A DNA stretch of 64,000 bases from Leucocoprinus leucothites. Its lineage: Eukaryota; Basidiomycota; Agaricomycetes; Agaricales; Agaricaceae. The first letter of the stretch is position 1. Each line of letters begins with the position of its first letter. Positions 46,299-58,489 of this stretch are shown in pieces. A program made the translations under genes and the position numbers. The stretch is taken from positions 682,001-746,000 of the forward strand of contig JAACJO010000005.1 of NCBI GenBank assembly GCA_013368445.1, in the 5' to 3' direction. The notes under the pieces were generated by a model, which worked only from the letters and a program-made list of their open reading frames with translations, had not been told where the DNA came from and ran no database searches.

Positions 46299-46675
46299 AA
46301 CCAGAGGATGAATATCTTACTGGATTTAGAATTATCTACTTTGTAAAAAAAGAAGTCATGTATAAATAAGGGACATATAGACTTGATCTAAGCTATGCCA
46401 TGTGTCATAGCAGACCTTTTTTTGCACTTGAAGAATCAGTATAATTTATCTGTGGTTTCATTCCAACTACTTACATAGGATGACATTTTGAGTGGACGTG
46501 GCTGTGCTAAAGACGAATTTGGGAAAGATTAGATTCATGGCTTATGACTCAATCTGCCTCTCATTCTACTGTCTTGTCTCTTCTCAAGATCTAGCCTACG
46601 GATCTGTAAAATTATACCCGAATCAAAAGACCAGATACTTCTCTCCGCACAAAATCATCTTAGTAGTTAATAGCA
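46299..46675. other. Intergenic region between TRP5 and the eIF2B beta gene
   Basis: About 380 bp of AT-rich terminator and promoter sequence for two co-oriented genes. Nothing else was seen. Confidence 0.5.
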
Positions 46676-48057
46676 ATGCCCCAAGACCGTCAAGCACCAT
46701 ATAACAAGGCCGTCGAGGTTTTGGCTTCCAAGCTGAGGCGTCGGTAAGCCCAGTCCAATAATCACTCTGCCGAAGCCTCTCATTGAATGGAATCATAATA
46801 ATGCAGGCAAGTTGTAGGATCACGAACAACGGCACTAGAAACCCTTCTCGTTTTGCGTCAAGTCGTATCAAAAGCGCGATTTTCAAACTTCGAGCAGCTC
46901 GTTGAAATCATCAAGAGTGTTGGGCATAGACTAGTTGAGGCTCAGCCAAAAGGTACGTCCATAGTACCCCCAGATATATTTTTCGAGGCAACTGAGTCCA
47001 CGGTACCAGAACAATCTGTTGGAAATACCGTACGCAAAGTCCTGCATCACATCCGTGAAGAATATCAAACGGCGACACGAGGAGCAGCAGTTGCCGCACC
47101 AAAAGTGCAGTTTTCAATAGCGAAATTCGTTCTTCAAGGAAAGCAAGTTACTGGCGCACCGAAGTCAGAAAAACGAGGCACACTAAAAGAAAACGATCCA
47201 GATGATCCAGATTCATTTGCAAGAGGCTTGAAACCTGTGCTCATGGAAGCTATACAAGATGTTCTCGACGAATTGGAGACAGTGTATGATAACGTATCCA
47301 AAAACGCGAAGGATCATATCCATTCAGAGTGCGTGCTTATATCTCTTCCTTCGAACGATTCATGACCCCAGTAAAGTGAAATTATCCTGACACTAGGAAT
47401 GTCAAGAACAGTCGAGGCATTCTTCAAATCGGCCGCCCACCACCGTAACTATACAGTAATCGTCGCCGAAACGGCTCCCTCGTACGAGGGGCGCAAGATG
47501 GCCAAATCCCTCTCTTCTGCCGGAATCTCCACTTTCCTCATTCCAGACTCATCAATCTTTGCCCTCATGTCACGGGTTAACAAAGTAATACTCGGTGCAC
47601 ACGCCATACTTGCCAACGGTGGCATGTTCGCAATCACTGGCTCTCAAATTGCTGCGACAGCGGCGAGAGCACATAGTACGCCAGTCGTAGTATGTGCTGG
47701 TCAGTTCAAGTTAACACCACTTTGGAATCTATATCACGACTATGCCGCGTTGGATTTCGGGAATCCAGACGAAGTCCTAGGTTTTGAGGAGGGGCATCTA
47801 GTGGATAGGGTGGACGTCGTGAATCCCTTCTATGACTATGTCCGCCCGGAGCTGATCGACGCATACATCACAAACGAGTGAGTACTTCTGGTTCGGAGTG
47901 ATTAGGCGACATATACTGACGAGCCTGCCAGTGGTGATCATCCGCCATCGTCAATATACCGGTAAGGCACTATCATCCTCGCTGTCCTCCTTCAACTAAA
48001 CTTTCGTCACATAGCTTATTGAAAGAAGCATACGACGACGAAGATACCGAACTATAG
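46676..48057 (+). CDS. GCD7: Translation initiation factor eIF2B subunit beta
   Basis: eIF2B beta is part of the regulatory core of the guanine nucleotide exchange factor for eIF2, where phosphorylated eIF2 is sensed. The start MPQDRQAPYNKAVE is followed by an intron and RQVVGSRTTALETLLVLRQ. Then SVGNTVRKVLHHIREEY, a charged insert (FVLQGKQVTGAPKSEKRGT), and the Rossmann-like half: LTLGMSRTVEAFFK across an intron, NYTVIVAETAPSYEGRKMA, SSIFALMSRVNKVILGAHA, GMFAITGSQIAATAARAH and VVCAGQFKLTPLWNLYHDY. The end is NPFYDYVRPELIDAYITN, then two short exons ending DDEDTEL at 48057. The stop lies only 57 bp from the stop of the converging GUF1 gene, so their 3' ends probably overlap as transcripts. 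Confidence 0.93.
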
Positions 48058-48114
48058 ATTACGTGCATACTGTATAATAAATCTCCAACTGCTAAGATTC
48101 AGACCACATATAAT

Positions 48115-51021
48115 TTACTTCCTGAGGATATCGAAAAAGGCTTCTTGCGGTAGTTCTACCTTGCCCAGCTTCTTCATTAGGCGCTTTCCCTCCTTTTGGT
48201 TCTCAAGATGCTTGAGCTTGCGCTCATAATGCCCACCGTACAGGCCAGCGGTGACGTCTGCACGAAGGGCTTTGAGTGTCTCACGAGCTAGGACCTTCTT
48301 CCCTACAGCTGCTTGAATGGGGACTTCGAAGAGTTGCCGAGGGATGACCTTGTCTAAGAACGTGTATTAGAAACAATAGCATCAAATATGTATACGTTAG
48401 CGACGTACGGAGTTTCTTCACCCATTGCCTCCCGATGGCGTCTTGGGCTGACTTGTGAACGATAAGTGCTAGTGCGTCCACAGGCTTCCCATTTAGAAGG
48501 AAGATCATTTTGGCTAGGTCACTTTGCTTGTATCCCGCATCTTCATAGCTGGGTGTGCTACCATTAGCAAGTATCGGACTAGTATAGAACCGCAACATAC
48601 TCAAAACTTGCAAATCCTGAGCTTCGACTTTTCAACTGGTCGAAGAAATCGGTAACAATTTCACTCAGAGGAAGTGTGCATGTAAGCATAATACGAGAGG
48701 AGGAAGATGTCCCGGAATCAAGGTATTTGTGATCCAGGTCCTCTCCTCGCCGTGCATAACAGAGGTCGAGCATTTCACCAAAGTAATCTGTCAACCATGA
48801 GATTTTAGTTCAATGAAAGCAGAATTGTTTTTGTACCTTCAGGAACGATTATCGTCGCCTTCACAATTGGTTCCTGGACTTCCTTAACTCTTAGCGTTGA
48901 ATCATTGACGTCTGGGAAGTCAGTTGGATTGCTGACAAGGTGCTCCTTGTCACTATTCCAGTAAAGAACTAGAAACCTCATATTAAGCACAAGAAGGAAC
49001 TCAGAAGCCAAGGCCAAACCTTTGTAGGGCACTGTAGGAGCCGTGATGATGATGTTGGCATCGTACTCATCTTCAAGACGCTGGCGGAAAACATCCATGT
49101 GCAGAGTGCCGAGGAAGCCAAGCCGACAACCTTGTCCGAGGGCGGTCGAGGACTCCCGTTGCACGGTCACACTGCGGTCTGTCAACGTTAACTACGGAAG
49201 AACGAGACATCAGTTCGTTCACAGCACAAAGGATGGGACAGAAACTACGGACACGGTTAATTGACTCCTCGAGTTTCGGGAAATCATTGTTATCAATCGG
49301 GAAGACGCCGGCATAGACCTGAAATGAATGAGGGAAAGGAATGGTTCGAAAAAGAGCAACACTAACCATGGCCTTGGAGGGCTTGAATCCGGGCATAGGA
49401 TCAACGGGCGCACCCACTCGGTGAAGAGTGTCACCGATATGAGCTGATAAGGACCGTTTGAGTCGGCATGCTCTGATACCATTTCTTGCGAGACTCACCT
49501 TCTGAGGATTGTTTCATATTACATGCAATGTAACCGACTTGACCAGGGTGAAGGGCTTGTACCGGCGTTTCTTCCGGGTACATGATTCCGACTTCTGTGA
49601 CTTCATATTTCTTCCGCGTATGACATGAAGCTATCTTGTCGCCTGTATGATTTTGAGTCTGGCGGTGCTAAGTCTATTTGTTCGTATCAGACAGACCTTT
49701 CTTTAAGGTGCCGTGTTGTATGTTGATTAATGAGATAACTCCTCGGTATTTGTCATATCTGATTACCTGTGAGTGGAGCATCGAACGAGGACGGAACGGC
49801 ATACAATGAATCAAACATGAAAGCTTTCAAGGGTTCCTTCCCCGAATCTTTGGGTGGTGGAATTCTCTCGATGATAGCTTGTAGCACTGCTTCAATTCCT
49901 ACGCCAGTCTTTGCAGAGATTTTAATGATTTCAGCGGGGTCTATCCCAAATATTGATTCTATCTGTGCCGCAATCCGTTCTGGTTGTGCGGCAGGCAGGT
50001 CTATCTGAAACCGAACTCAGCACTTAGTACAAATTGAGAGGCCTGAGGACAAACTTTGTTAAGTATAGGTATGATTTTCAACCCTCTTTCCTTTGCGCTA
50101 TGAAATACGGACAACGATTGAGCTTGGACTCCCTGGCTGGCATCTACCTGTAGAACAGAATGGTTTATTAAATCAAGCATCAAGAAAGTAGAACGGGACG
50201 TACGAGCAATAAAGCACCATCGCAAGCAGCTAATGATCGTGAAACCTCCCAAGCAAAGTCAACATGGCCCTATAATCAAATTTAATTGGTTGTCTAGCAG
50301 CCCAAGGAATCGATCGTACTGGGGTATCAATCAAGTTCAGAAGATGTCGCCGGTCCCTATGGGTGTATAGCATGCTGATAATGGCAGATTAATTCATGTA
50401 AGCGGGTTTCGTATTGAATAGGTTACCTTGCGGTCTGAGCCTTGACTTATTTTAGAGGTCATTGTTATGTGTCCTCGCAGAGAATAAACACCGTACCTGT
50501 GATGCCTCGTTCTCGCTCAACCTTCAGCTTATCCAGGACCTGCTGATTCCTTCCAACCTGTTTCTTCTCAATTGTTCCGGTAAGCTATATTAATGGTAAG
50601 TTGAAGACCGCCATTGAAGGGAATAAGAAGCCATGAACCTCAAGGAGTCTAAAGGAGGGAATTGAGTCTAATACTGTGTAGCTTAGAAGGGGAAATTCAC
50701 CGGTCTGCCAGAGTCGACTTTCCATGATCTGTATTCTATACTGTTGAGCACAAGAAGATAGCAGGGGAACGACATATGCACCGATGTGGGCAATAATCGA
50801 GAAGTTACTAATGCATCCTCAATAAGTTCCAACCAAAAAAAGGAAATTGAATAGTCTTACCGTATCAATTCGCATGGATAATCTTCCATCTGTATCTGCT
50901 TTCGTACAGCAGCATGTCGAGAAATTGTCGAGTGTAAGTGTCTACGGGTGCTCGCGAATGCCCGGCCATACTGAGGAACATCAAGGATTTGGAGGTAGGC
51001 TCGGTGCCACGGACATAGCAT
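48115..51021 (-). CDS. GUF1: Mitochondrial translation GTPase Guf1 (LepA/EF4 homolog)
   Basis: Guf1 binds mitochondrial ribosomes and supports translation fidelity under stress. The start [13 protein letters not shown] at 51021 gives an Arg-rich presequence. Next come [22 protein letters not shown] G1 across introns, [35 protein letters not shown] (G3), [16 protein letters not shown], and [11 protein letters not shown] (G4). Then [18 protein letters not shown] (G5), [12 protein letters not shown] and [17 protein letters not shown]. The later domains include [31 protein letters not shown] and IVEAPEG-like segments. The LepA-specific C-terminal domain is [19 protein letters not shown] followed by [19 protein letters not shown], ending FFDILRK at 48115. 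Exons are short and numerous. Frames around the GTPase core are joined by eye. Confidence 0.92.
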
Positions 51022-51262
51022 TCCCAAACAGTTCCGGTGGAGAGATCTTGCGCCCAAGTATTCACGCGTCTAGACGCGCTCTCCAAGTTTTGTAGAAGAA
51101 GGTGAAGCGAGGGGTATGAACAAGTCTTCCGTTCCGAAGGCGCGTCCAATGGGGATCGTCAACGCCAGAATATTGCGATCAATCGCTTAGTCAGCTACTC
51201 TGTGAACCAGAAACTTAGGCCTTAGGAAACGCTGTGTACTCTATCCGCCACCAGCATTCCTC
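51022..51262. promoter_or_regulatory. Shared upstream region of GUF1 and the Cwf18 gene
   Basis: A 241 bp interval separates two divergent start codons and must hold both promoters. No TATA element stands out. Confidence 0.4.
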
Positions 51263-51888
51263 ATGTCGCTTGCTGAAGCTTCCGACGCTCGTAAGGCGCG
51301 TCTGATTGCTCTGAGGAAACGGAAAGCTGGAGAGGCGACCGATGAGTGAGTGAGTATGCCCTGCACGTCTCCCGCAATGCTCATCAACTCCTAGTGCCTC
51401 AGAGCCCTTGTTCAAACCAAGAAATTTCGACCCGGAGTCACGGACAATCAAGAAGCACACGAGGGATGACGACGTTGAGATGGAAGATACGGTAGAAAGG
51501 AACGTAGCCGGTCTCGCGGAACGAATCATCCAGGAGGATAAAGCGCGGCAGGCGCAAGAATTGGTATTTTACCCTTGCCGAGTATTTGTTGCAATCACCT
51601 CACGAATGGCTGTCCAATGCAGGATGTATTCAATATTGCTCCTAAACGTCCAAATTGGGACTTGAAGCGCGAGATGGAGAAGAAGTTGGCCAAGTTGGAG
51701 CGAAGAACTCAGGAGGCCATTCATACCCTCATACGTATGCCTCATGGTTTACTTGTTACTTCAACGCTTGCTGATAACCTTTGCAGGTCAACGGCTGGCT
51801 GCTCAAAAAGGACAATCTGATGACATTGTCGGCGCGATGAAAGCTCAGGAACAACAGCAGCAAGACCTTTCCGATGAAGAGGACTAGA
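51263..51888 (+). CDS. cwf18: Pre-mRNA splicing factor Cwf18 (CCDC12 homolog)
   Basis: Cwf18/CCDC12 is a small subunit of the Prp19-associated (NTC) complex in the catalytic spliceosome. The start MSLAEASDARKARLIALRK begins a basic helix. After an intron comes EPLFKPRNFDPESRTIK, then EDTVERNVAGLAERIIQ, DVFNIAPKRPNWDLKREME and KKLAKLERRTQEAIHTLIR. The end is an acidic and Gln-rich tail (KAQEQQQQDLSDEED) at 51888. The RNFDPE and PKRPNWDLKR blocks are the family's hallmark. Four exons and about 150 residues, the normal size. It lies divergent to GUF1. Confidence 0.9.
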
Positions 51889-53617
51889 CGTCCATCCGTT
51901 ACGTGTATTTTTTATCGTTAATGTGTACATTATTGCAACCTCTCAAAGATAAAAAACTACTGGCCCGAGCTCTATTTCCGTTCCTGGCCCTTGAATAGCC
52001 TCGTTTCCTCTCATAGTTCTGGAACTTTTTGTGCTCTCTACCCGCACTAGGCAAAATTACCGAGGCGGAAGCCCGTGGCTCCGGCGCCACCTTGTATATG
52101 GTTTTGGAGCAAGGATACCTAGAAAGAAAGCGTGACGCTAGCCGGTTTCGTTTCTTTTTAGCATGTTCAAAGACAACAACTGGGCCCTTGACGGCACGCT
52201 CGCCAAACTGCTGGCTTCTTCAGTGACTTCGAAACGTGTTTGTTGATCAAGATAGGCATTCTCATTCTTGTTATCGTTGTCTAATTGAGTCTCCTAATAG
52301 TTCTTCTCGGACACATTTCTCGTCCCTTCAAAACCCTGTCTACCGCTTCCCCGATGCTCCGAAACTTCTGGATAATCACCTTCTCATCGTTCCATTGAAT
52401 CTAAAGAGGCTCATAGTGCTACCTAACGGTGGTACTTTGTGACCTCAACAAGCTATTAGACAGCGGGTTCTTCTCCCCTGACATGTCATTGATTGAGATA
52501 CCATCCCTTCTCCCTCGCAAGAACAGCTATGTTATGACTGGTAACACTTTCGCCAGAAATAAGCACTTTATTTGGCCTCGGCTGTTTCGACTAGAAGCAC
52601 CCTGACTAAAGGGAACGGTGATAGACTATTCCTACCTCTTCGATCGCCAAACACCGAAATCCAGGAGCCAAATGAAAGCGAAGCGCGTCCATTATTCACC
52701 ATACTCAATCCCTACACAGCGACCTACCCTCGGACACCCTTGTCCCTGAGGAAGGGGTTGAAAGATTAACCTGTCACGGCGCTTTTCAGACTTTAGTGCT
52801 ACGATGTGGCGAGGTATTGCACAAATTACTCAAATTGAAGTCTGATCTGCTCCGCCAGAGCACGCCATTATCTCACCCTTTGGCCATACTCGATTGAGTC
52901 TGTGCCCGGCCGATGAGTCTCCACTAGTAAACAGGCCTCAGTTTCAAAACGATTCCCCCTTCGAGTACATGTGTATTAACATTGCAACTCGGTTAGGCGG
53001 TTTATATTTACTTGCAACTCCCAAGATCATCACTTTTCCGCCGATAATCCTATAAACTTATGAGTTTAGGTTTCCGACCCAGTTCTACCCCGCAAAGCTT
53101 GTCATAGGGTGTAGCGTAACCTCTGCGGTAGTGAAAATCAGGAGCTAGTCTTGCAACTGGATTATCCTGTATATGTATACTTTTCTGCCTGAAACAAACG
53201 GCGTATCTCCTCGATCAGCCACTAGGATAGAGGGGTACTTACTACTCCAACACCATCACAAAATAGCCAAGTGCTCGAACCGAATCTTGACTATGACTCG
53301 GATAAGGCCTGCTGCGAACGTTGAGCCGACAATAATAAACAGGTTCTATGAGCCTTTCCTCATCAACTTGTACTCACATTTGAGATTGCAGATGAGCCTG
53401 AGAACAATGCTCGGAGTGAAGAGCCAAAAGGGACAATCAAAGAATCATACAATTGCCTAAAAAGGCCAACTCGGCATTCTCAGACGTGGAAGTGATATCC
53501 TGAATGTCCGCAGAACAAAGACCTCACCGACAGCACCCATAAGCACTCTCACAGCTTGGAACCTCGCCAACTTCACTTGTCTAGTCACCCAAAAGGTCCC
53601 TCGGGCATAATATCATC
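51889..53617. other. Gene-poor 1.7 kb between Cwf18 and Elongin A
   Basis: Only short frames of fewer than 100 codons occur on either strand, and none shows a family motif or joins to a neighbour across plausible splice sites. No tRNA-like clover leaf, tandem repeat or terminal inverted repeats were seen. It may hold an unrecognised non-coding transcript. Confidence 0.5.
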
Positions 53618-54944
53618 ATGAGCGACACCGAGACTACAACAAACAGCCGGGTGCCAACGCTCGTTCAACTCTGTCAACGGGGTGCGTAACTGCTTTCTTT
53701 CTCGCTGAGGACTACTCATAACCAGGTTGTTTCTCCCTCAGTGGCCTCTTCATGTGTAGATTGTGTGTAAACCTCCTATTTGGATCCGTGTTTTCCTGTT
53801 AAAACCGTTCGCAGCTATCACCACACTCGGCGACGATCTCAGCTACCCCCTAGTCAAACCCATTTTGGAACGATGTACGGCGGAGCAGCTCTTGGAACTA
53901 GAAGAAAATTCCCCAGTACGTGTATTATAGTCCTACAATTTATCTGCAATTTCCCCCTGACCCTTCTATTTCCACAGCATTTACTCGATGATACGCTTGG
54001 TAAGATTTCAGGAACGTCACGCTATGGGAAATACTGCCTCCTAATATACCTCTATAGAAATATGGATGCAGCTATGTATACGGAAATATCCTACCGCTGT
54101 AGAGAAATATCTAGATGACGATCTTTTAGAGCCAAGGTTATGGAGGGAACGATACAAGGTGAACCTCCCCTCATATTTCAGCTACCAAGAACTGACCCTC
54201 TGTAATAGGTTCTTAAAAGGGAGGAAGAGCGTCGCTTTGAGAGACTCGGGTCAAAACTCAAAGCCCAGCGCATGGAGGCTGAAGAGCGCAAGAAGGAACG
54301 AGAGGTTAAATTGACCGACCGAGTTCCTCCGTCGAAGCGACCAAGGACCGGAGGATGTAAGCCTTTATTTCCACAAATGTCAGCAACACCTTGCTCAAGT
54401 ATTACTCGTATCCATGCTAGGGGGAGCACCAGTCCAGCCGAAGACTTTAATCCAAAAAACTCTTTCGGAAGCCTCGAAAATTCAGAAGGCTATGTATCAC
54501 TCACGCATGATCCCTCCGATGAACAGCGGCAAAACCTATCGTGTTCTTGCCAGACCCTCTTGCATTATCATGCCGGCATCAACATCGACGGATCCCAACC
54601 GAGTTTCCGTTAATACCGTCCAGAGAAGCGCTATTTCCGCTCCGAGTAACCGCAGTGCGCCACCTCGGACCTCACCGCCATTCTCTTCGACGCAGCAACA
54701 ACAACTCCCCCCCACAAACCAACCCTCACACGGACCTAACCCTGGATCCGCACTTGCTCCTACCACTACGCCAACAGTTCCGAGGCAATCGGGAAGTACA
54801 CCACTGAAGAGACTGCCAGCGGCTTCTGCTTCTAGTGTATCGCCTGATGCACGTCCAATGAAATCGGCAGCATCACTCAGGAAGGATCCCATGGCCTCTC
54901 TTTTCGTACCCAAACACCGTGCATATTCTCAACGCCCTGTGTAG
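53618..54944 (+). CDS. Elongin A (transcription elongation factor SIII subunit)
   Basis: Elongin A stimulates RNA polymerase II elongation and, with Elongin C and a cullin, can ubiquitinate stalled polymerase. The start MSDTETTTNSRVPTL leads into VQLCQRVASSCVDS, then ITTLGDDLSYPLVKPILE, RCTAEQLLELEENSP and HLLDDTLEIWMQLCIRKYP, the BC-box and F-box-like region of the family. Then LLEPRLWRERY, a Glu/Arg-rich helix (ERFERLGSKLKAQRMEAEE) and a basic patch (PPSKRPRTGG). The last exon has VQPKTLIQKTLSEASKIQK and a long Ser/Pro/Gln-rich disordered tail ending KHRAYSQRPV at 54944. The size and order fit fungal Elongin A, which is shorter than the animal protein. No break was seen. Confidence 0.85.
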
Positions 54945-57900
54945 GACCTATATACACACTTCAGCATTTTCACTCGCCTCGGACTCGCTTTTTCCTCGAT
55001 CCTATATTGCACTTAGAATCTCAGCGCCCATCATATCATATTATGTACAATACGGCTACTCTGGTTTTCCATCATCCTTCGATCTACACTGTTGCATGTG
55101 CTGTAGTCGTTTCTCTTCCCCTGCTTTCCCCTGGGTTACATATGTGACTTACACCTATTCGTCCCTGCACCGCTTTGCATGCTACACAACCATATCACTG
55201 GTTCTAAGTCTTGTTCACATTCTGGCAGGCATTCTATTGGTTATATGTTTGTATACTACACGCACTCATGACCACACGGCTTTAATCTTCATCCTTCCGC
55301 ACCACATTTCTATAACCTCCGCCAATTCATTAGCTTCTTCCGATACCTCGCTTTTCTCGAAGCACTTGGCCCTTCGCATGAAGCGTTGATCCAAGTTCCA
55401 CTGACAGCAATAAACAATATCAGATGGGGTATCATTATCAGGTGCAGAGATGATACTACATCTTCTCAGACTTTGTCTTTCCCACTCAACTCGTGATGGC
55501 CGTTAGTCTCCGGTATTGAGGTTTCCTGCCCGATGTCAGTCAAGTCAGGTCATGCGTACCCCTGTTGGGTTTCCTGGGTCCTCACCGATATTCCTAAATA
55601 TCCTCCTCTTTCCGAGGTTGGAATCCGGATTAATGTTGCGTGACAAGTGGTCGTGCACCTTGAAACACGCATAGACATTTACCTTCCCACCAGTACTCAT
55701 TAATCGTATTTCTTGTCCCCGTGCCCAATCTCGACGATAGTCTGGCAATGTCTATTCAGAGTGGCCCATTACTGTTTACTTCCGCGCTGAGCTCGACCAG
55801 TCGAGAGCGTAAGGCTAGAGCGTGCAAAGCCTAGCGTGGGGCTGTGGGCGATCGCAGCTGTCTTTTTGGAGCATGCTGCTCAAGACTTTCATCATGATCC
55901 GGTCAACCGTCATACCTTACATACTCGTAGCTCGTGGCAACTCCACCTTTCAATAAATTCGGCGTTTTCCTGGGTTAGCCAGTGGTACTACTACTTGGAC
56001 GCTGGGGTCATACTGATGCGCGCACCTAAAAGAGCTAAAGTCCCTCAAAAAAAGGTTTCCTTTAGGACTGATTCCAGATGGTCTCGTCTAGATCCCTACT
56101 AATGGGTGTCTGCATGTTCATCATATGATGATGCGCCTCCAAGTCACGTTAGCGAATAAAGTTCCATATTGTATAACAAAGGCAGTGTAATTTATTCAAA
56201 TATGCTCAGGTGCAGGAGCCAAGAGAACGGTTGAATCAACTGGAAACTGACGTGATGGTTCTAAAGTGTATAGCGAATTTGTCTTGTCCTTTGTACCTCT
56301 TTTCTTGTCGTTTGCCGCTTTTGCAGAGCCTTGCGGGTCTGCTCAGAGACACCGATGTTACATTCCAATCTGCCGCGGCTGTCAGTTTGCACAGTGCCGT
56401 GACCCTTGGTCTTGACTGAGCAACTATCACAAGTTGTAACCCAAAGTAGAAGCCTCTCCGAGTCAACTGAATGCATCTCTCACTCTCATAGTGAGTACTC
56501 ATTCCCGGAGTTCCCAACTCAGCGAACATCCATATACAGAGAGGTACCGGAGAAACACATACCAAACGACTTGACAGCTATCGGTGACGGAAGTCGATTA
56601 TGCCCGTAGTGCCCCTTACTTCCAGTGTTAATCGGACAATGAATGCTAGAAAGCTGAAAACGTCCACCTCTCACAGAAAACCCGACAACCACACAAGAGA
56701 CAAGACATACCAGGACCCCATCATCTTAGAAAGCTCACATGTCATCATCATCATGAGCAGACATCACAAGGCACAGAAATCATAAATGTCACTGATCACA
56801 TATACTCACACCCTCCTTTCCTCGGCTTGTCAACTGCCTTTCACGCATCACCATTACACCTCTCATCTACTTACAACGTGGAGGGAACCACAGGATTTGA
56901 GGTTGAGAGGAGAAAAATATTACGCCGCAGTCATTTACCAAGTCGCTGATTTTGAAATCGACTCGGTGGCGCAGGAGAAAGGGGCCAAGGACCACATCGC
57001 TCATATGATTGCCAGCCGCGCCGATGTAAGCGCCCTCCTTCCCCCAAAAGATTGATGATGGCAATGATTAGATCGTCTTCCATCAACTGTCACATCACAT
57101 CTACTCTAATTATTCCTAGTTACCCACTGAACCAGCGAGCATTGTAAGACAACATAGGCGCATTAGGGTATACATATCATAGGATAGTCAGGGCCAGGCA
57201 TTCACCGGGTACCTGTGTTTCATCTAAAGCCCAAACGTCCAATGATCTCCATGCTTCAACCAGCATAATGTCACGAGGAAAATCATGGCGTGCAAGTGGT
57301 AAGGACCACAAGCATAATACGTGTGAACAATCCAACCCCAACTCTTACCAAAGAAAACCCGTGAGGGGGTCTACACGAATCTCCTCGGATCGTCATCAGA
57401 ACCAAAAAAACAAAGTATCAAAACGACATCCAGTGGCTGGTAATAGGCAGGCAATTACCCATACATATCCGATATCAAATACTTAATCTTCTTTCTCCAC
57501 TTCCCAATCAGAGCTCTGGCGTGTCATGATTGTGAGCCATTGGTAGTTCACAAAACCGTTTATACACACCCTGCACTGTTTGTTGCTTACCCTTTGGTAA
57601 AAGTATTCCTCCTTTGCCCCGCACCACGCACCGCGCTTCCCGATCAGAAACCCCCTGTACTCTGTTGATACCTACTTAGTACTCCCCGCAACGCTACGAT
57701 GCAATGCCTCAGAGAAGCCTTCCATCGCACCGATCATCCCAATAACCAATTTCCCCACACTCGAAAGAGACACACGCGCTTTTTGATTTTATCCCGCATT
57801 CATCCTCTTCTAGATTTGTCTCTCGGATTTATCGTACCCGTCCGAGGTTCGGAGAGGACAGAATCTCTCTTCCACTCCACTGAAACATCACATACCCGAA

Positions 57901-58167
57901 AAAGAGTACTCGGTCATAAAACAAAATGACTTGGCGTTTCGATATTGGAAGCTGGGCGAAAGACAGACGGATGATAATGATTATACAATAGCAGAACCAC
58001 CTAAAAAAAGTGCTATGCAAAAGAAAATTAGCTCCTTCAAGAAAGAAAAAAGAGGGGGGAGAGGTGGTAACAAGACCACAACTAGAGACAGAGGCAGACA
58101 GAGATAGGCCAAAAACAGACGAGGGCAAGCAAAGAAAAGATGATAGTTGATTCATGTCATGAGCGAT

Positions 58168-58198
<31 letters not shown>

Positions 58199-58489
58199 AA
58201 CGAGTTGGAGGAAATATACTATATAACAAAAAGAACTGAAAAATGCTATTTGAGCGTGGAGAGGAATGTCATGCCAGAGAGAGAGAGAGACGTGTGCAAA
58301 GTGACTTGTGTATTTATGTGTATGCATTGCAATGAGAAAGAAGGGGTTAAGCCGTCGATGTGATAGTAGGAGAGGGGAGGGTAATCGGGGGTCGGGAGGA
58401 GATGTGAGAGCACTGAAGCTAGGAGGGCGAGAGAGTGTGTGTGGTAAGGGGAGCGAAACACCATTTCACAACATCGTCAACGCCCAAAA
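54945..58489. other. Gene-poor 3.5 kb between Elongin A and WDR26
   Basis: This is the longest stretch without a supported protein gene in the window. The longest frame (to 55389 on +) overlaps the end of Elongin A, is rich in Ser/His/Leu and has no motif. Other frames are under 110 codons. The right end carries GA microsatellites and probably the 3' flank of WDR26. No RNA gene or transposon was recognised. Confidence 0.5.
58169..58193. repeat. (GA)n microsatellite
   Basis: About 12 GA units in a row; a shorter GA run lies near 58276-58290. Both sit just downstream of the WDR26 stop codon, so they may be in its 3' untranslated region as CT repeats. Confidence 0.8.

Noticed and set aside
54919..55389. 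156-codon + strand frame with a hydrophobic stretch after Elongin A
   Set aside because: It overlaps the Elongin A 3' end, has Ser/His/Leu composition typical of AT/CT-rich flank, no motif, and no start context of note.
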